Under the pieces are notes generated by a model. That model saw only the letters and a list, made by a program, of their open reading frames with translations, was not told the origin of the DNA and did not search any database. DNA of 64,000 nt from Lepas anatifera (taxonomy: Eukaryota; Arthropoda; Thecostraca; Lepadidae): NCBI GenBank assembly GCA_034440635.1, contig JAOTON010000320.1:186001-250000 (forward strand). The letters run 5' to 3'. Made by a program: the position numbers and the translations under genes. Shown piece by piece: positions 44,577 to 56,557 of the stretch (position 1 is its first letter; the number at the start of each line of letters is the position of its first letter).

Positions 44577-47500
44577 TCCTTGCAGACCACAGGGACACGG
44601 ACAAACCATAGGAGCCCGGGAAAATTGCAAGGGGCCGGGCAGACCGCAGGGGGCTGGGTAGACCACAGGGGGTCCGAGCAGACCACAGAAGGCCCGGGCA
44701 GACTAAAAGGAGCCCAGACTACAGGGGCCCGGGCGGACCACACAGGACCCAGGCACACTACAAAAAGCCCAGACCACCTACAAAGGCCCCGGGCAGACTA
44801 AAAGTGGCCAAGGCAGAATACAAGGAGCCCGGTTGCAGTCACAGAGGAACCAAAAACGTCCCGAGACTGCCAGAAATAGGGCCCCGGATGCAGTCAAAAT
44901 GGGTCTGGGAATATCGTTAGGGGCCCGTTTGCGGACACAGCGATTATGGGTGGCCCTAAAGGGGACCGCCCCCAAGCAAGCATGCCAGGGAGCCCGACCG
45001 CAGCCACAGCAAGCCCAGATAGACCACGGGGCCCCGCACTCATGGCAAGGGCCCGTCCGTGACATTAGAGGACCCGCGCCTCCTGGACCACAGGGAGCCC
45101 GGTTGCAGTCACAGGTCCCGGTGCAGTCACAGGGGGCCCGGGTGGATCACAGGCGCCCGGTTGCGGTGACAGGGGCTCGGGCGGATCACAGAGGGCCCGG
45201 TTGCAGTCACAGGGGCCCGGATGGATAACAGGGGGGGGCGGGTGGATCATAGGGGGCCCGGTTGTAATTACAGGGGGCCCGGGTGGATCACATGGGGCCC
45301 GGTTGCAGTCACAGGGGGCCCGAGTGGATTACAGGGGGCCCGGTTTCAGTCACAGGGGGCCCGGGTGGATCATAGATGGCACGCTTGCAGTCACAGGGGG
45401 CCCGGTTTGCAGTCACAGGGGCCCGGGTGGATAACAGGGGGCCGGGTGGATTCCAGGGGCCCGATTGCAGTCACAGGTGGCCCGGTTGGACCACAGGGAA
45501 TCTGTTTGCAGTCACAGGGGGCCCGGGTGGATCTCGGGGGGGGCCCGGTTGCAGTCAAAGAGAGCCCGTGTGGATCACAAGGGGCCCAGGATGGATCACA
45601 TGGGGCCACGGGTGGATCACAGGGGGCCCCAGGTGGATTACAGGGGCCCGATTGCAGTCACAGGGGGCCCGGGTGGATCAAATTGGGCCCGGTTGCAGTC
45701 ACAGGGGGCCCGGTTGCAGTCACATAGTGCATGGCTGCAGTCACAGGGGCCCTGAGTGGATCACAGATGGCCCGGTTGCAGTCCCAGGGGGCCCGGGTGT
45801 ATCACAGAGGCCCGATTGCAGTCACAGGGGGCCGGGTGGATTACAGGGGGCCCGGTTGCAGTCACAGGGGGCCGGATGGCTCACAGAGGGCCCGGTTGCA
45901 GTCACAGGGGACCCGGGTGGATCACAGATGGCCCGGGTGGATCTTAACTGGCCTGGTTGTAATCACAGGGGGTCTGGTTGCAGTCACAGGGGGCCCGGGT
46001 GGATCACAGGGGGCCCGGTTGCAGTCACAGAGTGCCTGGTTGCAGTCACAGGGGCCCCGGGTGGATCACAGGGGGCCCAGGTGGATTACAGGGGGCCCGG
46101 TTGCAGTCACAGGGGGCCCGGGTGGATCAAAGGGGGCCCGGTTGCAGTCACAGGGGGCCCGGTTGCGGGTGGATGACAGGGGGCCCGGTTTCAGTCACAG
46201 GTGGCCCGGTTGAACCACAGGGAATCCGTTTGCAGTCACAGGGGCCCGGGTGGATCTCAGGGGGCCTGGTTGCAGTCAAAGAGGGCCCGTGTGGACCACA
46301 TGGGCCCAGGATGGATCACATGGGGCCCCGGGTGGATCACAGGGGACCCCAAGTGGATTACAGGGGGCCCGATTGCAGTCACAGGGGGCCCGGGTGGATC
46401 AAAGGGGGCCCGGTTGCAGTCACAGAGTGCCTGGTTGCAGTCACAGGGGCCCCGGGTGGATCACAGGGGGCCCAGGTGGATTACAGGGGGCCCGATTGCA
46501 GTCACAGGGGGCCCGGGTGGATCAAAGGGGGCCCGGTTGCAGTCACAGAGTGCCTGGTTGCAGTCACAGGGGCCCCGGGTGGATCACAGATGGCCCAGTT
46601 GCAGTCACAGGGGGCCCGGGTGTATCACAGGGGGCCCAGTTGCAGTCACAGGGGGTCCGGTTGGATCATAGGGGGCCCGGTTGTAATTACAAGGGGCCCG
46701 GGTGGATCACATGGGGCCCGGTTGCAGTCACATGGGGCCTGGATGGATCATAGGGGGCCCGGTTGCAGTCACAGGGGCCCCGGGTGGATCACAGATAGCC
46801 CATTTGCAGTCACAGGGGGCCCGGGTGGATGACAGGGGGCCCGGTTTCAGTCACAGGGGGCCCGGGTGGATCATAAATGGCCCGATTGCAGTCACAGGGG
46901 GCCTGGGTGGATCAAAGGGGGCCCGGTTGCAGTCACAGAGTGCCTGGTTGCAGTCACAGGGGCCCCGGGTGGATCACAGGGGGCCAGGTGGATTACAGGG
47001 GGCCCGATTGCAGTCACAGGGGGCCCGGGTGGATCAAAGGGGGCCCGGTTGCAGTCACAGAGTGCCTGGTTGCAGTCACAGGGGCCCCGGGTGGATCACA
47101 GATGGCCCAGTTGCAGTCACAGGGGGCCCGGGTGTATCACAGGGGGCCCAGTTGCAGTCACAGGGGGTCCGGTTGGATCATAGGGGCCCGGTTGTAATTA
47201 CAAGGGGCCCGGGTGGATCACATGGGGCCCGGTTGCAGTCACAGGGGGCCTGGATGGATCATAGGGGGCCCGGTTGCAGTCACAGGGGCCCCGGGTGGAT
47301 CACAGATAGCCCATTTGCAGTCACAGGGGGCCCGGGTGGATGACAGGGGGCCCGGTTTCAGTCACAGGGGGCCCGGGTGGATCATAAATGGCCCGGTTGC
47401 AGTCACAGGGGGCCCAGGTGAATCATAGGGTGCCCGATTGCAATTAAAGGGGGCCCGGGTTGATCACAGATGGCCCGATCCCAGTCACAGGTGGTCCGGG

Positions 47501-48130
47501 TGGATGATAGGGGTCCGGTTGTAATCACAGGTGGCCGGGTGTATCACAGGGGGCCCGGTTGCAGTCACAGGAGGGCCGGGTGGATCACAGATGGCCCGGT
47601 TGCAGTCACAGGGAGCCCTGAGTGGATGACAGGGGGCCGGTTGCAGTCACAGGGGCCCGGGTGGATCACAGGGGCCCGGTTGCAGTCACAGGGGTGCGGG
47701 TGGATCAAAGAGGGGCCCGGTTGCAGTCACAGGGGTGTGGGTGGATCAAAGAGGGGCCCGGTTGCAGTCACAGGGGGGCCGGATAGATCACAGGGGGCCC
47801 GGCTGCAGTCACAGGGGCCCGGGTGGATTACAGGGGGCCCGGGTGAATTACAGGGGGCCCGGTTGCAGTCCACAGGGGGCCCGGGTGGATCACAGAGGGC
47901 CCGGTTGGATGACAGGAGACCCGAGACTGCCGGAATTAGGGACCCGGCTGCAGTCAAAGTGGGCCTGAAAAATATCGTTAGGGGCCGGTTGCTGACACCG
48001 AGGTTAAGGGTGGCCCACAGGGCACCCGCAAGCATGGGAGGGAGCCTGGCCTCAGCCAAAGCTAGCCCAAGTAGACCACTGGGGTCCGGAATCGTGGCAG
48101 GGGCCCGGCTCTGTCCGCAGGGGCCCGCAA
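44577..48130 (+). repeat. GGGCCCGG-based minisatellite array with higher-order repeats
   Basis: The basic dimer alternates GGGCCCGGTTGCAGTCACAG and GGGCCCGGGTGGATCACAG (about 40 bp). Larger periods are visible. GGGGGTCCGGTTGG occurs at 46651 and 47163 (512 bp apart). CAGGGGGCCCGATTGCAG occurs at 46361, 46484 and 46996 (123 and 512 bp apart). The unit before 45060 and the unit after 47915 share a non-array segment. All frames stay open because the repeats lack stops; no protein is implied. Confidence 0.95.
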
Positions 48131-48149
48131 CTTGGGATTGGGGGGGCTC

Positions 48150-48224
48150 GTCGGGTCATTGGGGGGCTTCTCCGAGCATTGGGGGGCTCGAGCCCCCCCA
48201 AATATATGGAAAATTGCGCCCCTG
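48150..48224. mobile_element. Transposon end: GGGGGGCTCGAGCCCCCC and TTGCGCCCCTG
   Basis: A perfect 18-bp palindrome with a CTCGAG centre is followed by AAATTGCGCCCCTG, the reverse of the CAGGGGCGCAA end seen at 35633. Only one end is identified. Confidence 0.5.
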
Positions 48225-48473
48225 CATTTAACACACACACAGTGGAAGGGAGAGGTTTTAGAGTGCTCCCCACCTATATTTCCAAGGTGGCCGGAGAACT
48301 GTTCACCGCCAGAAAACCCCGGTCTAAGACCTGGGCTAACGCCCTACTGGCGCAGGAGAGCCGCATGACAATGTGCTGAAAGCAAAACCATATTTCCTTC
48401 GCAATGTACCTCTTCATAAGCCTGTAGGTCAGTGTTATCATTATTTTCTTTCTAATAACTAATAAAGAGCGCG

Positions 48474-48549
48474 CGGTCTCGTCCGGATTCGAACAGGGAA
48501 TCCCTGATAAATAGACAGATCGTCTAAACATTATACCAGTGCGCCACAC
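48474..48549 (-). pseudogene. tRNA-like sequence (degenerate tRNA or SINE head)
   Basis: The minus strand reads GTGTGGCGCACTGGTATAATG (A-box-like TGGCGCACTGG) and, about 45 bases on, TGTTCGAATCCGG (B-box-like). The spacing suits a tRNA or tRNA-derived SINE. The T stem pairs poorly and the base before the putative anticodon is not T, so I do not call a functional tRNA. Confidence 0.5.
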
Positions 48550-49138
48550 CCTGCACCCTCCCACAAGCCCTACACCTGTGACCCGTCAGTAGGTCACTAG
48601 CTGGTATCACTCAAACGAGGATAGCGCCGTGGCGCAGCGCAGGGTGTTGTGCTCGTATAGAAAAGGCACAGTATAAAGCTGTTTCTAGAAGACGAACCAA
48701 ACATTATGTTGGTCTGGAATTACTTGTATTGGCGACCCAGGGCCGCAAGCTAGCTTAATGCCAAATTTCATCCACTTCCATTTATTTTAAGGAATTGAAA
48801 CCATGGTGAGAAACAAAGATGATCCGAAAAATTTAGCACCTTGTACTTCATTTTCGGACTTATTACTCGAAAGCCGTTGGAGATATGAGGGTAGTGTAAA
48901 TGAGTGAAATCACTGCAATTAGCTTTCCTCTTCAGTCATGTGAAATCTGAGCTTATGAATGACATGTGGTCGGAACTGAGAACCTACAAATAAAAGGCTT
49001 TCTACAAAAATTTCTTTATACTTATAAAACAATGAATTTCAATATCACGATATCAATCTCCAAGTATTTGCAGACAGGAGCAATGTTCTTTCATTATCTG
49101 AAATTAAAATTCAAATCGGCGCATTATATCGCGAGATA
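48550..49138. other. Unassigned spacer
   Basis: No gene is recognised. CGTGGCGCAGCGC at about 48629 (+) resembles an A box without a matching B box. Confidence 0.4.
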
Positions 49139-50175
49139 TTAACCCTCGCCCCACCGGGGGGCCATCCATGGCCCCCCTAAGGTTTTTCCGGGATAGCAGA
49201 AAAACGACGAGGCGCAGCACCACGGTTGAAGGCTCTACCTCTCACTGCATCATTTTCCCATCATCCCTGAAATTTTTTACCCCGGGTCACCCAAGGTCAG
49301 GTCACAAGACGAGGTCAACCAAGGTCACCTCACTTCACGTTTAGAGCTCTGTAAGAGCTACATTTCAAAGTCGATCGATTTGAAACTTCCTACACTTCAT
49401 GACCCCTCCAGGGTCTACAAGGTGTATATCCAGGATTTTTTTATTTCGTGCCCTGAGGTCAGGTCACGAGGCGACCCTCTCCCATTGATAAAGCATGGGG
49501 AAAAGCTATTTCATGATATAAAAGCCACAAAAATGATTTCAAATACTCAGACTGCTCAGAACAACGTTTTTGGACACTCTTTCACGGATCCCAGGGGGCC
49601 ATATTTGCCCTTTGACTTTTCCAAGGTCATCCAAGGTCACCAGAGGTCAAAAACAGTATTTTGACAATAACTTTTGACCTAATTAAGCTAGAGCGGTGAA
49701 ACAAACACCATCGTGTTTGTCTTGTCACTGGCTTTCATTTGATATACGGCAAGGTCACTTTGTGACCTTTCGTGACCTCAGGTCATATTAGGTCACGAGG
49801 TGACCTCTGGAGGTCAAACCACTGGCGGGAGGTCTTTAGGTTCCACATAGCGGGAAAAGTGCTGGCAATTTGCTATCAAATGTACTTTACCAGGCCTCAA
49901 TAGCTCTATTGACATAAGAGTTATGCCCAGTTTGCTTAATCATTGCATATTTGAGTGAAAATAGCCGATCTTGACCTAATTTGACTTCTGGAGGTCAAAC
50001 CATTGACCTGAGCACTAAAACATGCGAAGTAATTTCTTACTGAATTCACGCGAGCTTTCTATTGCACTTTGCAGATTTGCGCTAACGCCCATATTTTCGG
50101 AGTTAGAGGGGGGGCCATCGATGGCCCCCCGGTGGGGCGAAGGTGGCGCCGGACCCCCGGTGGGGCGCGGGTTAA
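49139..50175 (+). mobile_element. Family A TTAA element (A5), full length
   Basis: 1037 bp. It retains ACCTAATTAAGCTAGAG at about 49678, the empty form of the site occupied by A9 in A8. The left core reads CCATCCATGG (one change). Confidence 0.95.
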
Positions 50176-51404
50176 CACGCGCATTGACGGGGGCGGGTAC
50201 CCGCCCCCCTCGGGTTTTTCAGAGATAGCAGAAAAACGGCGGCGCGTAGCGCCGCCGTACCTGGTATACCTTTTCCCTCACCATTTTTACAACTTCTGTG
50301 AAAATTTTAAGGTTAGGTCATCTCAGGTCAGGTCCCCATTACAGGTCAAGTGACCCGACCTCAAAAAAAAAGTTTAAGATAGCATAAGTCGGAGCAGTGT
50401 GAACTTATCCGATTGAAACTCATATCACATAATTGCCCCACCGAGTTCTCTAAAATGTCTTCCGGTATTTTTGATATCGATGACCTAAGGTCAGGTACGA
50501 AGCATGACCTCTCCATTGGAAATACATGGGAAAAATGGTTTTTACAGAATAACTCAGTAACGGATGGTGATAGAGCATTTATTTTAGCTGCATTAGACTT
50601 GCCTGGGCTTTGCGGTTCTAATGATATGCATTTTATATAATTTGACCCCTGACCTGACCTCAGGTCGGGTCAAATTCTTGATTTGACCTAGCAAGGTCAA
50701 CTTATATATCATTCGATTCGGCTTTCTAAGAGGATTCATATAGTTCAAGTCGTTTTACTCTATCTTTACTTGTTCAGATTTAATGGCCGAAAAACTGAAT
50801 TTACATGTTATCCCTATGACGGGCATGTTTTGACCTCTCGTGACCTTAAATGTGACCGGACAAAAAAATGGTTCAAATGTTTTCGACGGAGAAGTGGATG
50901 GGCAGCCCAACACCGTTTACCGTTTTTCGCTACCTACTGTGGTTCTCGAGATCTTAGGGGGGGCGGGTACCCGCCCCCCCCGTCAATGCGAAGGTTGCTC
51001 AGACCCCCGTCTAAAAGACTTTTGGCTTTTAGATCATAAGTTTTTTTACCATACTTTTTCAACGAGAGAGGTCACCTCAAGACCTGACCTTAGGTCACGA
51101 AACCGAAAAATCCCGGATATACATCTTGTAGACCCTAGCGGGGCCATGAACTGTAGGAAGTTCCAAATTGATCGACTGAGAAATGTAGCTCTCATAGAGC
51201 TCGAAATTTGAAGTGAGGTAACCTTGGTTGACCTCGCCTGGTGACCTGACCTCGGGTGACCCCGGGTGAAAAATGTCAGGGATCGTTTGAAAATAATGGG
51301 GTGAGAGATAGAGCCCTTAACCGCGGCCCCTGCGTTTCGTCGTTTTTTTGCTATCCCCAAAAAACCTTAGGGGGCATCGATGTCCAATGTGCGGCGAGGG
51401 TTAA
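50172..51404 (+). mobile_element. Chimeric TTAA element: B body fused to inverted A left part
   Basis: Family B runs from the TTAA shared with A5 to CAGACCCCCGTC (about 51013), missing only the last 14 bases. It then switches to about 390 bases of inverted family A ending GGCGAGGGTTAA. The A part is diverged, with its core reading CATCGATGTCC. Confidence 0.8.
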
Positions 51405-51887
51405 TAGTTAAGTAAACTCAAGGTCAAGGTCAAGGCCACGGATCAAGGGCAAACCTTCCTTTCCTGGCTAAATGTTTCTATAGTTCCAGTTATATTGCAT
51501 TGAACTTGAATGACCTTGAATTCAAAGTTTCAGAAACATCGTATGAAACCTTCCCTCTATGACTGTAAATATCGCTATATAGCCGTAGTCCTCTTTTGGT
51601 ATATTCCGTTTTTTCGTATATTGAAGGCATTTTCCGATAGGTCTCCAGCACGACACAATTTGACTTTTACCAACTTATTTGACCTTGAAAATATTGACCC
51701 AGTACAGTGACATTGTTCGATAAGATATATCTCCATCGACCCACACACACTCCCTAACGAGAGTTTGTCAAATCTCTTGTTTTCTGAGATCTCAGGGGGT
51801 TACTTTACCTCTTGCGACATAGCCTAGTCAATGGAGCGCACTAAATCCCCCCTTTGACGCCTGACTTCTCTCTACTGCGCGTGTTAA
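51401..51887 (+). mobile_element. Diverged family D-like element, partial
   Basis: CAAGGTCAAGGTCAAGG near the left and TTTCTGAGATCTCAGGGGG...CTACTGCGCGTGTTAA at the right resemble the second half of D. Most of the left half is missing or unrecognisable. Confidence 0.5.
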
Positions 51888-52108
51888 ATGAGGGGTAAAA
51901 GTGAACTGCCCATGTTTTTTTCAGGCTATTACTTCATTTAACATTTAAAAACTTTCAAATAGTTCTAGAGAAGGCATACTTTTTGGCTCGAGCGTCCTTA
52001 AATTTCATTTTTCCTCAAATTTTCTGTCTGTTTGTATTGGTGTCTTACAAGCTAAAACATATTTTATATGTCATGGTCGTGCATGTATTTTTGTAGATTT
52101 TTCTTACT

Positions 52109-53140
52109 TTAACCCTCGCCCCACCGGGGGGCCATCGATGGCCCCCCTAAGGTTTTTCCGGGATAGCAGAAAAACGACGGGGCGCAGCACCGCGGTTGAG
52201 GGCTCTACCTCTCACTGCATCATTTTCCCATCATCCCTGAAATTTTTTACCCCGGGTCACCCAAAGTCAGGTCACCAGACGAGGTCAACCAAGGTCACCT
52301 CACTTCACCTTTAGAGCTCTGTAAGAGCTACATTTCAAAGTCAATCAATTTGAAACTTCCTACACTTCATAACCCCTCTAGGGTCTATAAGGTGTATATC
52401 CGGGATTTTTCGATTTCGTGCCCTGAGGTCAGGTCACGAGGTGACCTCTCCCATTGGAAAAGCATGGGGAAAAGTTGTTTCATGATATAAAAGCCACAAA
52501 AATGATTGCAAATACTCAGACTGCTCAGAACAACGTTTTTGGACACCTTTTCACAGATCCCAGGGGTCATATTTGCCCTTTGACTTTTCCAAGGTCATCC
52601 AAGGTCACCAGGGGTCAAAAACAGTATTTTGACAATAACTTTTGACCTAATTAAGCTAGAGCGGTGAAACAAACACCATCGTGTTTGTCTTGTCACTGGC
52701 TTTCATTTGATATACGGCAAGGTTACTTTTTGACCTTTCGTGACCTCAGGTCATATTAGGTCACGAGGTGACCTCTGGAGGTCAAACCACTGGCGGGAGG
52801 TCTTTACGTTCCACATAGCGGGAAAAGTACTGGCAATTTGCTATCAAATGTACTTTACCAGGCCTCAATAGCTCTAATGACATAAGAGTTATGCCCAGTT
52901 TGCTTAATCATTGCATATTTGAGTGAAAATAGCCGATCTTGACCTAATTTGACCTCTGGAGGTCAAACCATTGACCTGAGCACTAAAACATGCGAAGTAA
53001 TTTCTTACTGAATTCACGCGAGCTTTCTATTGCACTTTGCAGATTTGAGCTAACGCCCATATTTTCGGAGTTAGAGGGGGCCATCGATGGCCCCCGGTGG
53101 GGCGAAGGTGGCGCCGGACCCCCGGTGGGGCGCGGGTTAA
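52109..53140 (+). mobile_element. Family A TTAA element (A6), full length
   Basis: 1032 bp with intact ends. It also keeps the TAATTAAGCTAGAG word. It shares its right TTAA with D2. Confidence 0.95.
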
Positions 53141-54059
53141 CTCGCGCACTGGAGGGGGGCCTCGAGGCCCCCCACCGGTTTTTCCGAGGTGGCCGGAGAG
53201 CCGCTTGTAGCCGAAAAACGAAACTTGGCCACATTTAACAGAATTTAATAGCGCGTCGACTGGTGAAAAAATTTTGAACATCAGCCGAAAATTGTTTGAC
53301 TTATAGGCTTTCAAAGTCAGACCTGCATTTTGAGATCGCCGTAAACGCGCGGTCGGACCAGTTAGCTTGCATTGAAGACCGAGTGGTGACGTCATAACGT
53401 CATATAAGCGGGACTATATGTCAAGGTCACTTCACATGAAAGTCAAGGTCAAAGTCAAAGGTCACAGGTCAAGGTAATATCTGCACTTTCAAGGTCACTG
53501 ACCACTGTGCGTCCGGCCAAATGACGTTACCCCGTCTGACATATATTATGCTATGACGTCATCGGTAGGGTACCCCAATACAAAGGTCAAGGTCAAAGGT
53601 CAAGGACAAAGGTCATTGGGAAAGGTCAATCCTTATTTCCCGCCAAACAGTGGCTACAGTGTTAGTCAAAGTGTAAATAATAAGTAGTATACCATATGGT
53701 GACCTTAAAGGTCAATGAACTTGAATGACCTTGACCCAAAAGTTGTGGCGAAGCCTTTTTGAGACCTCTTCTCTATGAACTTTGTCCGCCTTTAGCTTAT
53801 TCCCGCCATTTTCCTGCATAATCACAGCATTTATCAATCGATACCAGCATGGCCAATATTTGACCTTTACGACCTCGTTTGAACCTGAAGATATTGACCT
53901 AGGTCAATGAAAATTAGTCATCATGTAGATCATCATAGCTCCCACCCACCTACCAAGTGGCGTTTTTCTAACCCTCTTAGTTGTTGAGATCTTAGGGGGC
54001 CTACCAGGCCCCCTCCAGTGCGCGTTAGTGCCAGACCCCCCCTCCAGTGCAGGTGTTAA
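53137..54059 (+). mobile_element. Family D TTAA element (D2), full length reference copy
   Basis: 923 bp. It starts TTAACTCGCGCACTGGAGG and ends CTCCAGTGCAGGTGTTAA. A GGGGCCTCGAGGCCCC palindrome lies at the left and GGGGGCCTACCAGGCCCCC at the right. CACCGGTTTTTCCGAGG follows the left core. The interior has about 16 AGGTCA/TGACCT hexamers, many in the extended form TCAAGGTCA. Confidence 0.92.
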
Positions 54060-54327
54060 TGACATATTCATAACCCTGACAGACTAAAGTTTTTTATAGA
54101 AGTCATACATGTAGAAACGTCGAACAAAAAATTGATGGCCAAATTGCATTTAGACGTTTTTTCCAAACATTGCCATGGGGTCAATTGTCCAGATGTTAAG
54201 GGGAGATACGCGAAAAAATCATTATTGTGGTTTCTTGCTATTTGAAAAATCCTTATTACAAAAATGTCAATTATTTTTGTAACTTAGGCAAAATTTTGGG
54301 AGGCCACTCACTAATTATCAAAATAGG

Positions 54328-55359
54328 TTAACCCTCGCCCCACCGGGGGCCATCGATGGCCCCCCTAAGGTTTTTCCGGGATAGCAGAAAAACGACGAGG
54401 CGCAGCACCGCGGTTGAGGGCTCTACCTCTCACTGCATCATTTTCCCATCATCCCTGAATTTTTTTACCCCGGGTCACCCAAGGTCAGGTCACCAGACGA
54501 GGTCAACCAAGGTCACCTCACTTCACCTTTAGAGCTCTGTAAGAGCTACATTTCAAAGTCGATCGATTTGAAACTTCCTACACTTCATGACCCGTCCAGG
54601 GTCTACAAGGTGTATATCCGGGATTTTTCGATTTCGTGCCCTGAGGTCAGGTCACGAGGCGACCTCTCCCATTGGAAAAGCATGGGGAAAAGCTATTTCA
54701 TGATATAAAAGCCACAAAAATGATTGCAAATACTCAGACTGCTCAGAACAACGTTTTTGGACACCCTTTCACGGATCCCAGGGGTCATATTTGCCCTTTG
54801 ACTTTTCCAAGGTCATCCAAGATCACCAGAGGTCAAAAACAGTATTTTGACAATAACTTTTGACCTAACTGAGCTAGAGCGGTGAAACAAACACCATCGT
54901 GTTTGTCTTGTCACTGGCTTTCATTTGATATACGGCAAGGTCACTTTTTGACCTCTCGTGACCTCAGGTCATATTAGGTCACGAGGTGACCTCTGGCGGT
55001 CAAACCACTGGCGGGAGGTCTTTACGTTCCACATAGCGGAAAAAGTACTGGCAATTTGCTATCAAATGTACTTTACCAGGCCTCAATAGCTCTAATGACA
55101 TAAGAGTTATGCCCAGTTTGCTTAATCATTGCATATTTGAGTGAAAATAGCCGATCTTGACCTAATTTGACCTCTGGAGGTCAAACCATTGACCTGAGCA
55201 CTAAAAAAAGCGAAGTAATTTCTTACTGAATTCACGCGAGCTTTCAATTGCACTTTGCAGATTTGCGCTAACGCCCATATTTTCGGAGTTAGAGGGGGGC
55301 ATCGATGGCCCCCCGGTGGGGCGAAGGTGGCGCCGGACCCCCGGTGGGGCGCGGGTTAA
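54328..55359 (+). mobile_element. Family A TTAA element (A7), full length
   Basis: 1032 bp with intact TTAA ends. The right core has lost one C (GGGGGGCATCGATGG). Confidence 0.95.
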
Positions 55360-55483
55360 CAGTTCCGGTAAAATGCTGAAAGCTTCACCCATGTTTTACG
55401 TTTCGAAAAATATTTAATGTTGAAGAGTAATCCTTTTTGTAATAAAAATGTCTTTTCTCCTGTATTTGCATTTGAATTAATTT

Positions 55484-56335
55484 TTAACACGCGCATTGAC
55501 GGGGGGGCGGGTACCCGCCCCCTGGGGTATTTCGGAGATAGTAAAAAAACGGCGGCGCGTAGCGCCGCCGTACTTGGTATACCTTTTCCCTCATCATTTT
55601 TACAACTTCTGTGAAAATTTTAAAGTTAGGTCATCTCAGGTCAGGTCACCAGTACAGGTCAAGTGACCCAACCTCAAAAAAAGTTTAAGATAGCATAAGT
55701 CGGAGCAGGGTGAACTTATCCGATTGAAACTCATATCACATAATGGCCTCACCGAGTTCTCTAACACATGTTCCGGTATTTTTGATATCGATGACCTAAG
55801 GTCAGGTACGAGGCATGACCTCTCCATTGGAAATACATAGGAAAAATGGTTTTTATGGAATAACTCAGTAACGGATGGTGATAGAGCATTTATTTTAGTT
55901 GCATTATACTCGCCTGGGCTTTGCAGTTCTAATAATATGCATTTTATATAATTTGACCTTAACCTGACCTCAGGTCAGGTCAAATCCTTGATTGGACCTA
56001 GCAAGGTCAAATTATATATCATTCGATTCGGCTTGCTAAGAGGATTCATATAATTTAAGTCGTTTTGCTCTATCTCTACTTTTTCAGATGCAATGGCCGA
56101 AAAACTGAATTTTACATGTTATCCCTATGACGGCATGTTTTGACCTCTCGTGACCTTAAATGTGACCTGACAAAAAATGGTTCAAATGTTTTCGATGGAG
56201 AAGTGGATGGGCAGCCCAACGCCGTTTACCGTTTTTCGCTACCTACCGTGGTTCTTGAGATCTTAGGAGGGGGGCGGGTACCCGTCCCCCCGTCAATGCG
56301 AAGGTGGCTCAGACCCCCGTCAATGCGCGTGTTAA
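55484..56335 (+). mobile_element. Family B TTAA element (B12), full length
   Basis: 852 bp with TTAACACGCGCATTGACGG and CAATGCGCGTGTTAA ends; flanks are TAATTT and ATAGCC. Confidence 0.95.
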
Positions 56336-56557
56336 ATAGCCTCTAAGAATACAAAATGAATTAATTTGCCCTAGAAGCGGAGAACAACCTAATTACTCAA
56401 GTTTTCAGTCGTTTCGTACCTCGGGTCTTGACTCGTTTTCTGCTTCAGCCCCAGAATGACAAATATTTTGCGTCAGAAAGGTCACGTGGCCTCCTATGAG
56501 GTGGCTGTACATTCTGATTGGTGAATTGTAATTTCTTAAAAGTCCTATATTTGTGTC

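Noticed and set aside
44577..48130. Minisatellite as a CRISPR-like repeat-spacer array
   Set aside because: The units are contiguous tandem variants without unique spacers.
45200..48230. Long overlapping open frames (up to about 280 codons) rich in Gly-Pro-Gly-Trp and Cys-Ser-His-Arg
   Set aside because: They are translations of the GGGCCC minisatellite in every frame; the repeat unit lacks stop codons. No start context, splice signal or domain is present.
48625..48662. GCGCCGTGGCGCAGCGCAGGG as a second tRNA gene on the + strand
   Set aside because: It resembles an A box, but no B box (GGTTCGAATCC) follows at the required distance.
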